Shown: piece by piece, positions 34,163 through 43,753 of the stretch
Layout: the number at the start of each line of letters is the position of its first letter
Numbering within the stretch: position 1 is the first letter of the stretch
Origin: Eulemur rufifrons
Lineage: Eukaryota > Chordata > Mammalia > Primates > Lemuridae
NCBI RefSeq assembly: GCF_041146395.1
Contig: NC_091010.1
Span: forward strand, 49,620,001 to 49,684,000
Direction of reading: 5' to 3'
Length of the DNA: 64,000 nucleotides
The notes under the pieces: generated by a model
The model's input: the letters and a program-made list of their open reading frames with translations, nothing else
Databases searched by the model: none
Told to the model about the DNA's origin: nothing
Translations under genes and position numbers: made by a program

Positions 34163-37100
34163 AGATAGAGTCTCACTCTGTTGCCCGGGATAGAGTGAGT
34201 GCCGTGGCGTCAGTCTAGCTCACAGCAACCTCAAACTTCTGGACTTAAGCGATCCTACTGCCTCAGCCTCCCGAGTAGCTGGGACTACAGGCATGCGCCA
34301 CCATACCCGGCTAATTTTTTGTATATATATATTTAGTTGTCCGTATAATTTCTTTCTATTTTTAGTAGAGACGGGGTCTCACTCTTGCTCAGGCTGGTCT
34401 GGAACTCCTGACCTCAAGCGATCCACCCGCCTCAGCCTCCCAGAGTGCTAGGATTACAGGCGTGAGCCACAGCGCCCGGCCTCAAATGATCTTTTATATG
34501 AGAAAAATAGCCATCATTATGTATTCTCCAAGATGTGATTATAATTCTCCCCACCTCTCAAAACAGTATTGTTATAGTCTAAAACTTTTTTTTTTATTGG
34601 CAGGGTCTCACAGCCGTGGATGTCACTGATGATTCTAGTCTGATTGCTGGAGGTTTTGCAGATTCAACTGTCAGAGTGTGGTCTGTGACACCCAAAAAGC
34701 TTCGGAGTGTCAAACAGGCATCAGGTAACTGAGATGACCTCTCAGGATGTAAACTTGAATCTTTATTCCATGGAATATATACAGGAGGTCATGATCTTTG
34801 CAGAAATTCACTTGATGTCACTTTAATCAGTATGCTAACATTTCCAACAGTGAAAAGAGAACTGGAGTGGCAATCAGGAGACTAGGGTGCTAGGCTTGTT
34901 GAATTTCTCTGGGCATCAGTTTTTTTCATCTGTAGAGTGAGATGTGATTAGGCTAGAAAACTCCTTAAAGTTAAAAATCTAACATTTTATGAATCTTTGC
35001 TTGCAAATTTTAAAATACCTTAAATAGTGGAAGAATACTTTCTGTTTTAGCCACACAAATGGCTAAAAAAGAACTAGTAAGGTTGGGATTTCATTTAAAA
35101 GGAAGTTTTTTGCTAACAGCATTATTTCAATGAAGCAATACATTTTACATTATTTTAATATTCCATGGTTTTCATTTTTGTGAAACATTGTGGTATAGTG
35201 GACAAACGCATTTCAGTCCTGGTTCTAACACTGAGTAGCTGTGTGCACTCTAGCAAATTATTATCTGTTCTGAACCTCAGTTTCCTCTGCTATATGCAGG
35301 GATGATATCACCTAACTTAGAGGCACTGGCACAGTGGTTGGTATATAGGAAGGAATGTTCAAATGTTAGTTCCTCTGAACCATGATCTGATTGCTTAAAA
35401 TGTTTTCATAAATGTACTTTAAAATCATTATTTCTGATTCAAATGTACTTCAAAATCACTATTTTAGATCTTAGCCTCATAGACAAAGAATCAGATGACG
35501 TCTTAGAAAGAATCATGGATGAGAAAACAGCCAGTGAGTTGAAGATTTTGTATGGTCACAGTGGGCCTGTCTATGGAGCCAGCTTCAGTCCAGATAGGTA
35601 AAATACAAACTATAAAAATTAAATATTGCTGTATTATGTTTAGAGATTATAAAAGTTAACTACTGGAAACATTATGCAAATGCTGGGAAAATTCTGTTAG
35701 AAAAATTTCATGGTCGCCTTAGGATCTTGCCATTTGCAAATTCATCCTGGGGTACTGTTGTACAAGATAGCAATTTAATGTATACTCAGATTTATAGAAT
35801 CAAGATGCATAGCTTTAAGGTTTACTGGTTTTAAAAATTAGCTTCAGTTTTGTTTTAACCCTGATAGGGGTTGAATTGCTTCTTTGGGTCCTTGCATTGT
35901 GTTTTGTGGCTACTTCATCAAAGACAAATTCCTGATATTTAATGGCATATTAGCTATCAATTGAACATTTATCTTTCTATAACCAAAAGAACTAAGAGGA
36001 TACTAAAAAGGAAATTTGAAATTGCTGGTTTAGGTTTTGCTTCCCTTATAGCCATATGATTCCAATGTCACCCTATGTGTGTAGATACTTGCCTATTTTT
36101 CATGATCTCTAATGTTCTGTAGAAATGGAGGGGAAAGTATTTTGTATTCATAATGCCATCTGTATGTTACTTGGATAGATAATAGCTTTCAACCCATCAA
36201 GGTTTTCATCTTTATGAAACTTTGAGAATGAGGTTTTTTGTTGTTTGATAGGATTTGGCCAGATGATACATTTTTTTACTTGAGAGAAACTTGATTTCAG
36301 TGAAAACTGTAATACTTTTTAAGTATTTAGCTTTTGTGTTAATCCCTGAAAGAGTATTATTGGTATGTCTGTAGTGTTTTTTTTCTCCAAAGACATTTCT
36401 TTTTTAATTCTTATACAACTCATACAGGATAGGAAAATAGCATCTCCATTTTAGAGTCAAAAATTGTTGAGTTTTAAGTGATGTATTACATTTCTTAAGA
36501 TTCTCTCAATTGACCTTATTTGACCATACTTTTTGTCATTACCCCGGTTATTTTTTTTCTAAAAGAACTACGATTTTCTCTCTAATGGACTGTAAGTTTT
36601 TGTTTGTTTGTTTGTTTTTGTTAATAATCTTACCTCATTCAGTAGGTGTTCAGTATATGGAGTACCAAAGTTAACATTAGTTCAGTTACTTTCAACTCTT
36701 GATATCTACTGTGAATTCCATATATGAATTAAAAGTGAGATGTAGCATATTAGCTACATTTAATACATTCAAATGTACAGAGAAACTGGGCAGGTAACTA
36801 AGTTATTCTGGGAATCAAATGTATCACTTTCTCTTCTCAGGAACTATTTGCTTTCCTCTTCAGAGGATGGAACTGTTAGATTGTGGAGCCTTCAAACATT
36901 TACTTGTTTGGTGGGATATAAAGGACACAACTATCCAGTATGGGACACGCAATTTTCTCCATATGGATATTATTTTGTGTCAGGGGGCCACGACAGAGTA
37001 GCTCGGTAAGAACACTGTGATCTTACGACTGAGTCCATTCAATGAACAGAATGGTTTCAGTCAAACTTGTTTCCACTTCCATTATTCAGCATCAACTTTT

Positions 37101-39048
37101 TGAGAACACCAGCATTTACAGCTACTTTTTTGCAAATGAATTTGGGACAGGAGTATTTATCTGCAATTATGTAGATTCCTGCTTTTCTTTAAGTTAGTTT
37201 AACATTCCTCCTACCTGCCCACCCCACCCCCAATCAGATGCTTAACTCCGTCTTCCATTACCACTGTGAGCGCCTTTGTTTCCCTGTCATCTCCTTAAAC
37301 ATTTTAGGATGAGGTAGCTCAGATTGGAAACTATGTGGTGGCCAAAACCAGGGAAGATACTTTTCTGTGGTTTAGACTAGGAGTAGGGAAGGAAGAGGAG
37401 AGAACAGATCTATACAGAGAAATTAAAGAAATATAGAACTTAAAGAAAATTTTTAAAAAATTAGCTGGGTATGGTGGTGTGCACCCGTAGTCCTAGCCAC
37501 TCAGGATTGCTTGAGCCCAGGAGTTCAAGGCTGTGGTGAGTGATGATCATACCCATACAGTTGCACTCCAGCCTGGGTGACAGACCATTTCTCTCAAAAA
37601 AAAATTGTAGATCAACTCTCTTTCCTAAGAATGTTATCAATTCTCAGTCATTCTGTCTTCTTTCCCCACTTAACTAGTGAGGGGGACCCATTTGGAATGA
37701 ACATTTCACATGGATATTTCTGTATTTATTTTGGATAGATTGTTGGCATTTCATAGTTAACTGCTAACTGTGTCATCTTTTGTCTTCAATAACTTTTTAA
37801 AAAGACTCTGGGCTACAGACCACTATCAGCCTTTAAGGATATTTGCTGGCCATCTTGCTGATGTGAATTGTACCAGATTTCATCCAAATTCTAATTATGT
37901 TGCCACGGGCTCTGCAGACAGAACTGTGCGGCTCTGGGATGTCTTGAATGGTAACTGTGTAAGGATCTTCACTGGACACAAGGTATTTACACTTTTATTA
38001 TTCTAGCACACAAGGTTGCTGCCAAGATAGATATTTTTCAAACCAGTGACACATAATTTTAAAGATACCATTCATACCAGTAAACTTTAAAATTTTGTCC
38101 TATTTTCTTAGATATACTTTACTTTAATCCTTTCCATGGACTTGTTTCCTAGGGACCAATTCATTCCTTGACATTTTCTCCCAATGGGAGATTCCTGGCT
38201 ACAGGAGCAACAGATGGCAGAGTACTCCTTTGGGATATTGGACATGGTCTGATGGTTGGAGAATTAAAAGGCCACACTGATACAGTCTGTTCACTTAGGT
38301 TTAGTAGAGATGGTGAAATTTTGGCATCAGGTAAATGACTATTAATGGCTTCGTGGTAAAGGGTAAATGGTATGTTAAAAGGAAACACTGAGTGTTGACA
38401 ATTGCAAAACTAAGTCCTGCTGTTTTAGGTTTTGTTTCTCTTTAGCTTTATGATTCTAGACTGTTATTCTTTGTATATATTGACTTCAAAGGTTTAAAGC
38501 ACTGCTTGAAATGCTCTTTTAGAAGTAATAGTTGGTCAAGTTTAGATTTTTCACCAAAAATATACAGTAAATAAAGTATACTGGATAAAATGTCAGAATC
38601 TAAATGTGATGGGTGGCCCAGGTGCGGTAGCTCATGCCTGCAATCCCAGTGCTTTTGGAGGCTGAGGCAGGAGGATTGCTTGAGCCCAGAGTTTGAGGCT
38701 GCAATGAGCTATGATTGCACCACTGCAACTCCAGCCTGGGCAACAGAGACCCTGTCTCAGGAAAAAATAAATAAATAAAAAATATAAATGTGATGGATGC
38801 AACTAATGGTTTCCATTGATTTCCCTTTAGGTTCGATGGATAATACAGTTCGGTTATGGGATGCTGTCAAAGCATTTGAAGATTTAGAGACTGATGACTT
38901 TACTACAGCCACTGGGCATATAAATTTACCTGAGAATTCACAGGAGTTACTGTTGGGAACATATATGACCAAATCAACGCCAGTTGTACACCTCCATTTT
39001 ACTCGAAGAAACCTGGTTCTAGCCGCAGGAGCTTATAGTCCGCAATAA
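25482..39048 (+). CDS. TAF5: TAF5, TFIID subunit 5 (complete, 11 coding exons)
   Basis: TAF5 is a nuclear core scaffold subunit of the general transcription factor TFIID, which recognises promoters for RNA polymerase II. Exons: 25482-26040, 28714-28951, 32094-32409, 33172-33335, 33448-33583, 34604-34724, 35468-35597, 36841-37005, 37805-37982, 38153-38330, 38831-39048. Summed length is 2,403 nt, that is 800 codons plus TAA, equal to the human length as I remember it. Domains: Ala/Gly/Pro-rich leader, LisH helix pair at about residues 92-124, the TAF5 NTD2 domain at about 205-345, an acidic/Lys-rich linker (about 380-415), then WD40 repeats from about 470 to the end with repeated VRLW-type motifs and GH starts. 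All introns GT-AG and all phases close. A polyadenylation signal follows at 39864. Confidence 0.98.
26555..26725. mobile_element. MER5A-like hAT nonautonomous element
   Basis: 'agtatttctcaaaatatggg' at one end and 'caaagtttgagaaccc' at the other form the inverted termini typical of MER5A, with 'cccaggcatcacttcaaaca' inside. Diverged. Confidence 0.65.
27369..27663 (-). mobile_element. Alu SINE, antisense
   Basis: T/A-rich start with (TTTA)n, both arms, ending gagccactgtgcctggcc. Lies in TAF5 intron 1. Confidence 0.9.
28158..28485 (-). mobile_element. Alu SINE, antisense, old
   Basis: Both arms with several changes and a pyrimidine-rich head. Flanking aaattttatttt at 28146-28157 and 28486-28497 is a perfect 12-bp duplication. 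Confidence 0.88.
28714..32409 (+). CDS. TAF5: TAF5 exons 2-3 (NTD2 domain)
   Basis: Exon 2 (28714-28951) and exon 3 (32094-32409) encode residues 187-371. They carry the TAF5 NTD2 alpha-helical domain, with [29 protein letters not shown] and [13 protein letters not shown] segments. NTD2 is known from TFIID structures as a dimer/assembly surface. Confidence 0.95.
28989..29022. repeat. (TG)n(TA)n microsatellite
   Basis: Dinucleotide repeat just downstream of the TAF5 exon 2 donor (28952). Confidence 0.9.
29040..29400. mobile_element. Ancient interspersed repeat (family not named)
   Basis: Shares phrasing with 50250-50510: 'tgaggtaagatctgaagatt' here and 'tgagctgagatcagaagaat' there, followed in both by a purine-rich stretch and an 'aaggctagtatggct'-like segment. 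The similarity of the two intronic stretches shows a dispersed repeat; I cannot name it. Confidence 0.5.
29460..29830. mobile_element. Ancient interspersed repeat, related to 32570-32990
   Basis: Both regions start with an ACT-rich 'ggcataaataaaagtttatt' or 'gcaacaactaaagagttttt' segment. Both end with a 'ccacacctaactacaaagga' or 'ccattcctagctgcaaggga' segment followed by GGxAAxTG. Family not assigned. Confidence 0.5.
30020..30215. mobile_element. MER-type hAT nonautonomous element
   Basis: 'tgcagtggttctcaactgag' start, 'gtgtttttggttgtcataat' core, 'aaagaattatcctactaaaa', and an end that inverts the start (tggagaaacactag). Same family as the piece at 22330-22460. Confidence 0.7.
32570..32990. 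mobile_element. Ancient interspersed repeat, related to 29460-29830
   Basis: Lies in TAF5 intron 3. See the shared start and end segments described for its partner; divergent and without coding potential. Confidence 0.5.
33172..33335 (+). CDS. TAF5: TAF5 exon 4 (charged linker)
   Basis: 164 nt. Encodes an acidic run ([12 protein letters not shown]) followed by a Lys-rich run (KPKKKKPKK), joining NTD2 to the WD40 propeller. The basic run is a plausible nuclear localisation signal (inference). Confidence 0.93.
34125..34479 (-). mobile_element. Alu SINE, antisense, young strepsirrhine type
   Basis: Long T run (about 36), low divergence, TA-rich linker. Perfect 16-bp duplication cctcaaatgatctttt at 34109-34124 and 34480-34495. 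In TAF5 intron 5, about 120 bp before the exon 6 acceptor. Confidence 0.95.
34604..39048 (+). CDS. TAF5: TAF5 exons 6-11 (WD40 propeller)
   Basis: Residues about 472-800. Successive WD repeats end in VRVWSV, VRLWSL, VRLWDV, VLLWDI and VRLWDA, each preceded by an [A/S]xDxTVR-type turn, and repeats open with [37 protein letters not shown] and GHTDTVCSL. Exon 11 ends in the C-terminal tail AGAYSPQ and stop 39046-39048. Confidence 0.95.
35200..35375 (-). mobile_element. MIR SINE, antisense
   Basis: 'agctgtgtgcactctagcaa', 'ctgaacctcagtttcctctg' and 'gggatgatatcacctaactt' are reverse MIR. In TAF5 intron 6. Confidence 0.75.
35598..36840. other. TAF5 intron 7, no element recognised
   Basis: AT-rich, unique-looking. 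Only a short (TTTG)n run at about 36600-36617 stands out. Confidence 0.5.
37450..37607 (+). mobile_element. Alu SINE, sense, partial
   Basis: Right part only: aaaaattagctgggtatggt to an A tail, with part of the second arm missing. In TAF5 intron 8. Confidence 0.8.
38614..38781 (+). mobile_element. Alu monomer, sense
   Basis: Single arm from ggcccaggtgcggtagctca to an (AAAT)n tail. In TAF5 intron 10, about 50 bp before the exon 11 acceptor. Confidence 0.8.
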
Positions 39049-39885
39049 ACCTTCGGTATTAAAGACCTGGAAGCTACTGTTTGAAAAAGGGAGACTAAAA
39101 GCAAATACCTCAGTGATTAATATTTAAGCTACAAAGAATGTTTTTATCTATATAGATCTGGAAGTATGCTGCTTGGAAAATCTGAACTGGACAGTTCCAC
39201 ATTTCTATAGCAACCACATTTAACTAATTTCCGTTAGTTGAATAAGAGGTATTATGTTTGTGGAGGGGACATTTATGGTGCTTTGGATTGTGTGGAAACT
39301 ATGCATTTTCTGTTCAAGTGCTATTTTAATTTATTATGTTTAGAAAAAAAGTTGATTTCAATAATTCATCCTGCTTCAAGATTCAAATTAAGAAATATAA
39401 TTAATACTGCGTCTTGAATTTTTAGCTGAAGAATTCAATGAGCCTGTATGTTTCCACTATAAAAATGTAGTTACTATTTGGCACTCAAGTACTGTTAAAT
39501 GATCCACTAATATTTTTTTCTTGGCCCACGATTAGTGGAATGTACGTAACTAAGTAGGGTGAACTACAATTCCTTTTTTAGGTCTAGATGAAGTACAACC
39601 ATCTACTGACATCTGAATTTCTATCTGTTGAGTTTTGAGTGCACTCAAACACTCTAAACCAGGTGAAGAAATTTAGCTTCCATGTTCTACTTCAGCTAAA
39701 ACAGCTACATACAACCTAGTACACTTGAAGTCAGATAGACATTTCAGTTGCTTACCTCCAGTACTGAGCCTTGCTTTGGGAAACTAAAAGATTTAGACCA
39801 AGTCACTGCCAGTTTTTGCCTTTGTTGCATTTTGTACAGTTTTTATATTTTTGATATCTTGTAAATAAAAACAACCAGCTTTTCC
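39049..39885 (+). other. TAF5: TAF5 3' UTR
   Basis: Continuous with exon 11. AT-rich, without interspersed repeats. AATAAA at 39864-39869 is the likely polyadenylation signal, placing the 3' end at about 39880-39890 (inferred). Confidence 0.8.
39864..39869 (+). terminator. TAF5: TAF5 polyadenylation signal AATAAA
   Basis: Canonical hexamer 816 nt after the stop codon, with no earlier canonical hexamer noticed in the 3' UTR. Confidence 0.8.
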
Positions 39886-39987
39886 AGGTTCATAATTTAT
39901 TGTACAAATTGAGTATCACATGATGAGGTGACATTCATTAGCTTCTCCAGGCATGGGAACTTAACAGATGACGTACGGTTTAGAATC
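39880..39987 (-). other. ATP5MK: ATP5MK terminal 3' UTR exon
   Basis: Minus-strand acceptor ctttgtttatag at 39988-39999 opens an exon starting GATTCTAAACCGTACGTC. It resembles the ATP5MK 3' UTR as I recall it and contains AATAAA at 39901-39896. The left end is inferred from the signal. Confidence 0.78.
39896..39901 (-). terminator. ATP5MK: ATP5MK polyadenylation signal AATAAA
   Basis: Minus-strand AATAAA (tttatt on plus). It lies only 27 nt beyond the plus-strand TAF5 signal, facing it. Confidence 0.78.
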
Positions 39988-40444
39988 CTATAAACAAAGT
40001 GAAAACAGTTTAAAAACAAATGTGTTCAACACTACTTTTAAGTCATTCAAGAATTACTACGATAGGACTATCCATGAACCACTTGAAATTGGATGCAAAT
40101 TCATCAGATTCTCAAAGGTGTCAGTAACACCAAAAAAATTAAGGTGTCTCTCAGCTTAATACATTTTAACCTAATACTCCATCTTTAACAAAGGAGCTGC
40201 CAACAATTTAGTATGATCCTAAAGGCATCCTATAGGGCATCTGTTATTTAATATTTGAGACAATTTCTCCATTTTTATAATGGGGATACTACCGCCTTCC
40301 CAAAGTTAGTAGGTACCTAATATGGAAAATTGGGCAAAATAGTATGTGTTTATCAGGAATAAGCCATGGACCACTGCATTCTGGGCTATACATTCCCCTA
40401 AGGTCACTAGTTTTGAGATTGGAAAAGCTCTGTTTGTATTTTTG

Positions 40445-40581
40445 AGCTCTGTTGCCCAGGCTGGAGTGCCAGTGGCTTGATCATAGTGCACTGTAACCTC
40501 TAACTCCTGGGCTCAAGCTATCCTCCCATCTCAGCCTCCAGAGTAGCTAGGACTATAAGCGTGCACCACCATGCCCAGCTA
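40445..40581 (-). mobile_element. Alu monomer, antisense, without T tail
   Basis: One arm, ctctgttgcccaggctggag to gcaccaccatgcccagctat. The T-rich head is lost. In the ATP5MK terminal intron. Confidence 0.78.
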
Positions 40582-40859
40582 TGGAGAACCTCTTAAAAGC
40601 AGAAGAAAACTGTGAAGGAGAGCTACATTAAATGAAGATCTAGATTTTGGGCTTTCCACATACCATCTATTGCCAACACAACAGATACCTACTCACTTAG
40701 GGCAAATGGGGGTTGGGGGGACTAAGAAAATAAAGTCTATGGGGATTTAAAGATAGAATTAATTATATCCACATTTGAAACTAGCAAACGATAAATATCT
40801 GCAACTGATAAAAAGGTTGGTTAATAATTATTACATAAACAGCCTACACAAGTTACCCA

Positions 40860-41150
40860 ATTGTTAAATAAAGACATACATGAATAGGATGTTAAGAAAA
40901 ATACAAATGGTAAACAAATGGAAAAAAATGTGCTTCATCAAAAAACAAGACACACAGTTTTTTTTTACTCATCAAATTAGCAAAAGTCAGAAACTGGTAT
41001 TATTCCACACTGGCTGGCGCAAAAGACACACCCACTTACAAAGTTGGGTGCCCCATAATTGTTTGGGAAAGCTTTACCCTAAGAAAATAATCATAAATAC
41101 AGATGCTTCATGCTCTGAAGCATTCATTGTAATATTATATATAAAAAAAT
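40860..41150 (+). mobile_element. Old L1 3'-region fragment
   Basis: 'catcaaattagcaaaagtca', 'aaagctttaccctaagaaaa' and 'gcattcattgtaatattata' resemble old L1 ORF2-end sequence. Confidence 0.55.
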
Positions 41151-41410
41151 TTTAATGGGAGACAGATTTTCTTTGAAATAAATAGTTCATATATTCATAA
41201 ACACTCATGCATTCAATTTATAAAGAAGATATATTTGTTCTAAGACAAAATTATAGGCATGATCATAGCCATGGGAAGCCAAATACGATATTTTAAAACA
41301 TCAAAAAAAGCTAAACCAAAATGTTAACAAAAATTGTCAGGGAAATGGGATATGGATTTTTCTCCTTAGTGGCTTAAGTTATAAACTTTTAAATGTCAAC
41401 TTCTTACCAT

Positions 41411-41676
41411 TTATGTTGCTTTCACAGCTGGAGTTTTTTTAGACCTTAACTTGAAGTATAAGATCATCAAAGCAATGCCTCCATATGTGGCCAGTACACA
41501 CTGAAAAAGAAAGAATAAAGTAAACAAGAGTTGTGTCAAATCTATATTATTCTAAAATATAACTGCTTAAAGGTATCATTAATACTTACATTCATTCTAC
41601 CTGTGAGAGTATAAGAGTTGAAATATTTTTTAATACCAGTGAACTGGAATTGAGCATCAGTTTCTGGACCTGCCAT
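41411..41676 (-). CDS. ATP5MK: ATP5MK (USMG5/DAPIT), ATP synthase membrane subunit k, complete CDS
   Basis: Small inner-membrane subunit of mitochondrial F1Fo-ATP synthase, involved in dimer/oligomer stability. Two coding exons on the minus strand: 41676-41590 (29 codons, MAGPETDAQFQFTGIKKYF start) and 41500-41411 (29 codons and TAA). Total is 58 residues, the same as the human protein as I recall it. One hydrophobic helix (VLATYGGIALMILYF) is followed by the basic tail KLRSKKTPAVKAT. Acceptors TTTTAAAAG and TTTTTCAG; donor AAT|GTAAGT. The stop exon itself ends 3 nt after TAA at a GTAAGAA donor, so a separate 3' UTR exon follows (39987 leftward). MIR1307 lies upstream in the same unit. Confidence 0.97.
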
Positions 41677-42339
41677 GATTCCAATCTTTTAAAAAAAAAA
41701 AAAAGAAAGCAACAATAAATTGGTTTGGATGCAATTTAAAAGAAAATAAGTTCTGTTTTTTTTTTTAAGTTAAAAAACTTGAAATCATTGCATGTAAGTA
41801 CTATAAATTTTTATCTATGTCTCACCTAACACAGCAGTAGCAAAGATGGTGGAAAAAGCCTTGCTGATGAGAGCTTTTGGAAGCAGGGCTTTACCTTAGT
41901 TGCTGTTTCATGAATGCTCAGCAGAGGAAGAGAACGCAGTCTACTCTCTGACCCAATAGAGCTTAATGTTTTCATTCCTGGCTTTATCCAGACCATCGTA
42001 CATTGTACATAGAATTAACCAGTTTTGTTTTTTTTTTTAAGCCAGTCAAATTTAGCAGTGGGGGGATGAATACCAACTCTAGTGACACTAATGTTAATAA
42101 GTTCTGATAACCCAGTACCATTGGACCAGCCTGAATTAACCAGTTTTAAGACTACTGCAAAGTTGGAGCTTATGGTATTTTTCAAACTTTCACAGAGGGG
42201 TGACCACCAACTAAATAGCTCAACTCACAATCCCTACTTTGACAGTTTTTCTCGTTATAAATAATATAGGACCTCCATGGGATGGGAGAGAAGGGATCAT
42301 TTATTAAATGGAGTTGATACTAGCCATTGGTGGTGGTGG

Positions 42340-43270
42340 GGAAGATGGAATCCTTACTCCTTACACCAACATAGACAAAAGATTTAAATGTCAATAGCAA
42401 AGCCAAAAAGTCCTGAGAGAAAACATGCAAATATTTTAATCATCTTAAGGAAAAATATTAAGGAATGCCAAAAACAAAAAGGCAAAACATGATAATCAAC
42501 ATTAACCATCAATGAAATGTAAAATGAGACCAATATTTAACCATCAAACTAGCAAAGATAAAATTATGATAATAAGCAGTATTATTAAGAATGTGGGGCC
42601 CGATGCAGTGGCTCAGGCCTGTTATCCTAGCACTCTGGAAGGTCAAGGCAGGAGGATCACTAGAGGTCAGGAGTTCAAGACCAGCCTGAGCAAGAGTGAG
42701 ACCCCATCTCTACTAAAAACAGAAAAATTAGCTGGGCATCCTGGCATGTGTCTGTAGTCCCAGCTACTTGGGAGGTGAGGCAGGAGGATTACTTGAGCCC
42801 AGGAGTTTGAGGTTGCAGTGTTGCAGTGTGCTATGATGACGCCACTACGCTCTACCTAGGGCGATGGAGCAAGACTTTAAAAAAAAAAAAAAAAAATGTG
42901 GGAAAATAAGCATTCTCTGTTGCTTATTGCTTGGAGTGTTAACTGATACAACTTTCCTAAAGTGCAATTTGGCAGTAAGTATCAAATTATAAAACGAATG
43001 TAACACCCTTTTATCTGTTTCATTTTTTTCCTCCAGGAGTTTACCCTAACTGAAACATTACAAAGTAGAAACATGTTATATGGTTCAAGAATGGTCACTG
43101 AAATACTGTTTGTGAAAGTAAAAAACTGGAAAAACTAAAAATCCACCTATAGGAGACTGACAAATAATGGTTTCTATTGGAGGAAATAACAATGTGCATA
43201 GACCTTTGTGTACTGACATGGAAAGATGTCCCCAAGTAATGTGAAATATTTAAAAAATCCTATTTCTGGA
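42340..43270 (+). mobile_element. Old L1 3'-end fragment split by an Alu
   Basis: 'aaaagatttaaatgtcaata', 'aagaatgtgg' and then, after the Alu at 42597-42897, 'aatgtgggaaaataagcatt' and 'agtgcaatttggcagtaagt'. The word aagaatgtgg/aaaatgtgg on both sides is a short likely duplication. Confidence 0.65.
42597..42897 (+). mobile_element. Alu SINE, sense, inside L1 fragment
   Basis: ggcccgatgcagtggctcag start, both arms, A tail of about 19. Flanked by 'gaatgtgg' and 'aaaatgtgg' from the L1 host. Confidence 0.88.
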
Positions 43271-43281
43271 TATTATAGAGC

Positions 43282-43455
43282 ACATCAATGGTTCTCAAAG
43301 TCTGGTCTAGACCAGCAGCATTAGCATTATTGGAAACTTGTTAGTACGAGTTTCTCAGGCCCCATCCCAGCCTACTGAATCAGAAACTCTGGGGCCTAGC
43401 AACCTGTTTTAATAAGGCCTTTAGGTAATTCTGATGCACACTAAAGTTTGCAGTA
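43282..43455. mobile_element. MER5A hAT nonautonomous element
   Basis: 'aatggttctcaaagtctggt' start, 'gaatcagaaactctggggcc' core and 'attctgatgcacactaaagt' end are MER5A. It lies about 150 bp from the MIR1307 hairpin but does not overlap it. Confidence 0.8.
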
Positions 43456-43604
43456 ATAGAAAAACAAATAGTAAGTATACAGGAAAAAAAGCCCTGGAAG
43501 AATATTTATCAAACTTTTAAGAGGGGTTAATCTGTAATACCTGTGTATTTTACAAAAGTGTGTATTTCTTTTATAATAAAAAATAGCAAAGACATATTCA
43601 AAAG

Positions 43605-43753
43605 GTCACCAGAATGAGAGTTGAAAATTCGTATGTATGACCGCCTATCTACCACGACCGACGCCACGCCGAGTCGATTGGCAATATAGACGAGCCGGTC
43701 GTGGTCCGGTCGAGATTGGTAGGCAGTGGCAGCGACTCTGCTGGCTCTTGATG
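43605..43753 (-). ncRNA. MIR1307: MIR1307 microRNA precursor
   Basis: The reverse complement folds as a long hairpin whose arms are the miR-1307 products I recall. The 3p arm (ACTCGGCGTGGCGTCGGTCGTG without its last bases here: begins ACTCGGCGTGGCGTCGGTCG) is at 43674-43653 and matches human. The 5p arm at 43713-43693 (TCGACCGGACCACGACCGGC plus T) differs from human at position 12, A for U. The 149-nt span equals the human precursor length as I remember it. It sits inside the ATP5MK transcription unit on the same strand, so it is probably processed from that transcript (inference). Confidence 0.94.

Noticed and set aside
41822..41900. Possible extra ATP5MK 5' UTR exon on the minus strand ending TGTTAG|GTGAGACA
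   Set aside because: A plausible donor exists but I cannot identify a convincing acceptor or recall matching transcript sequence.
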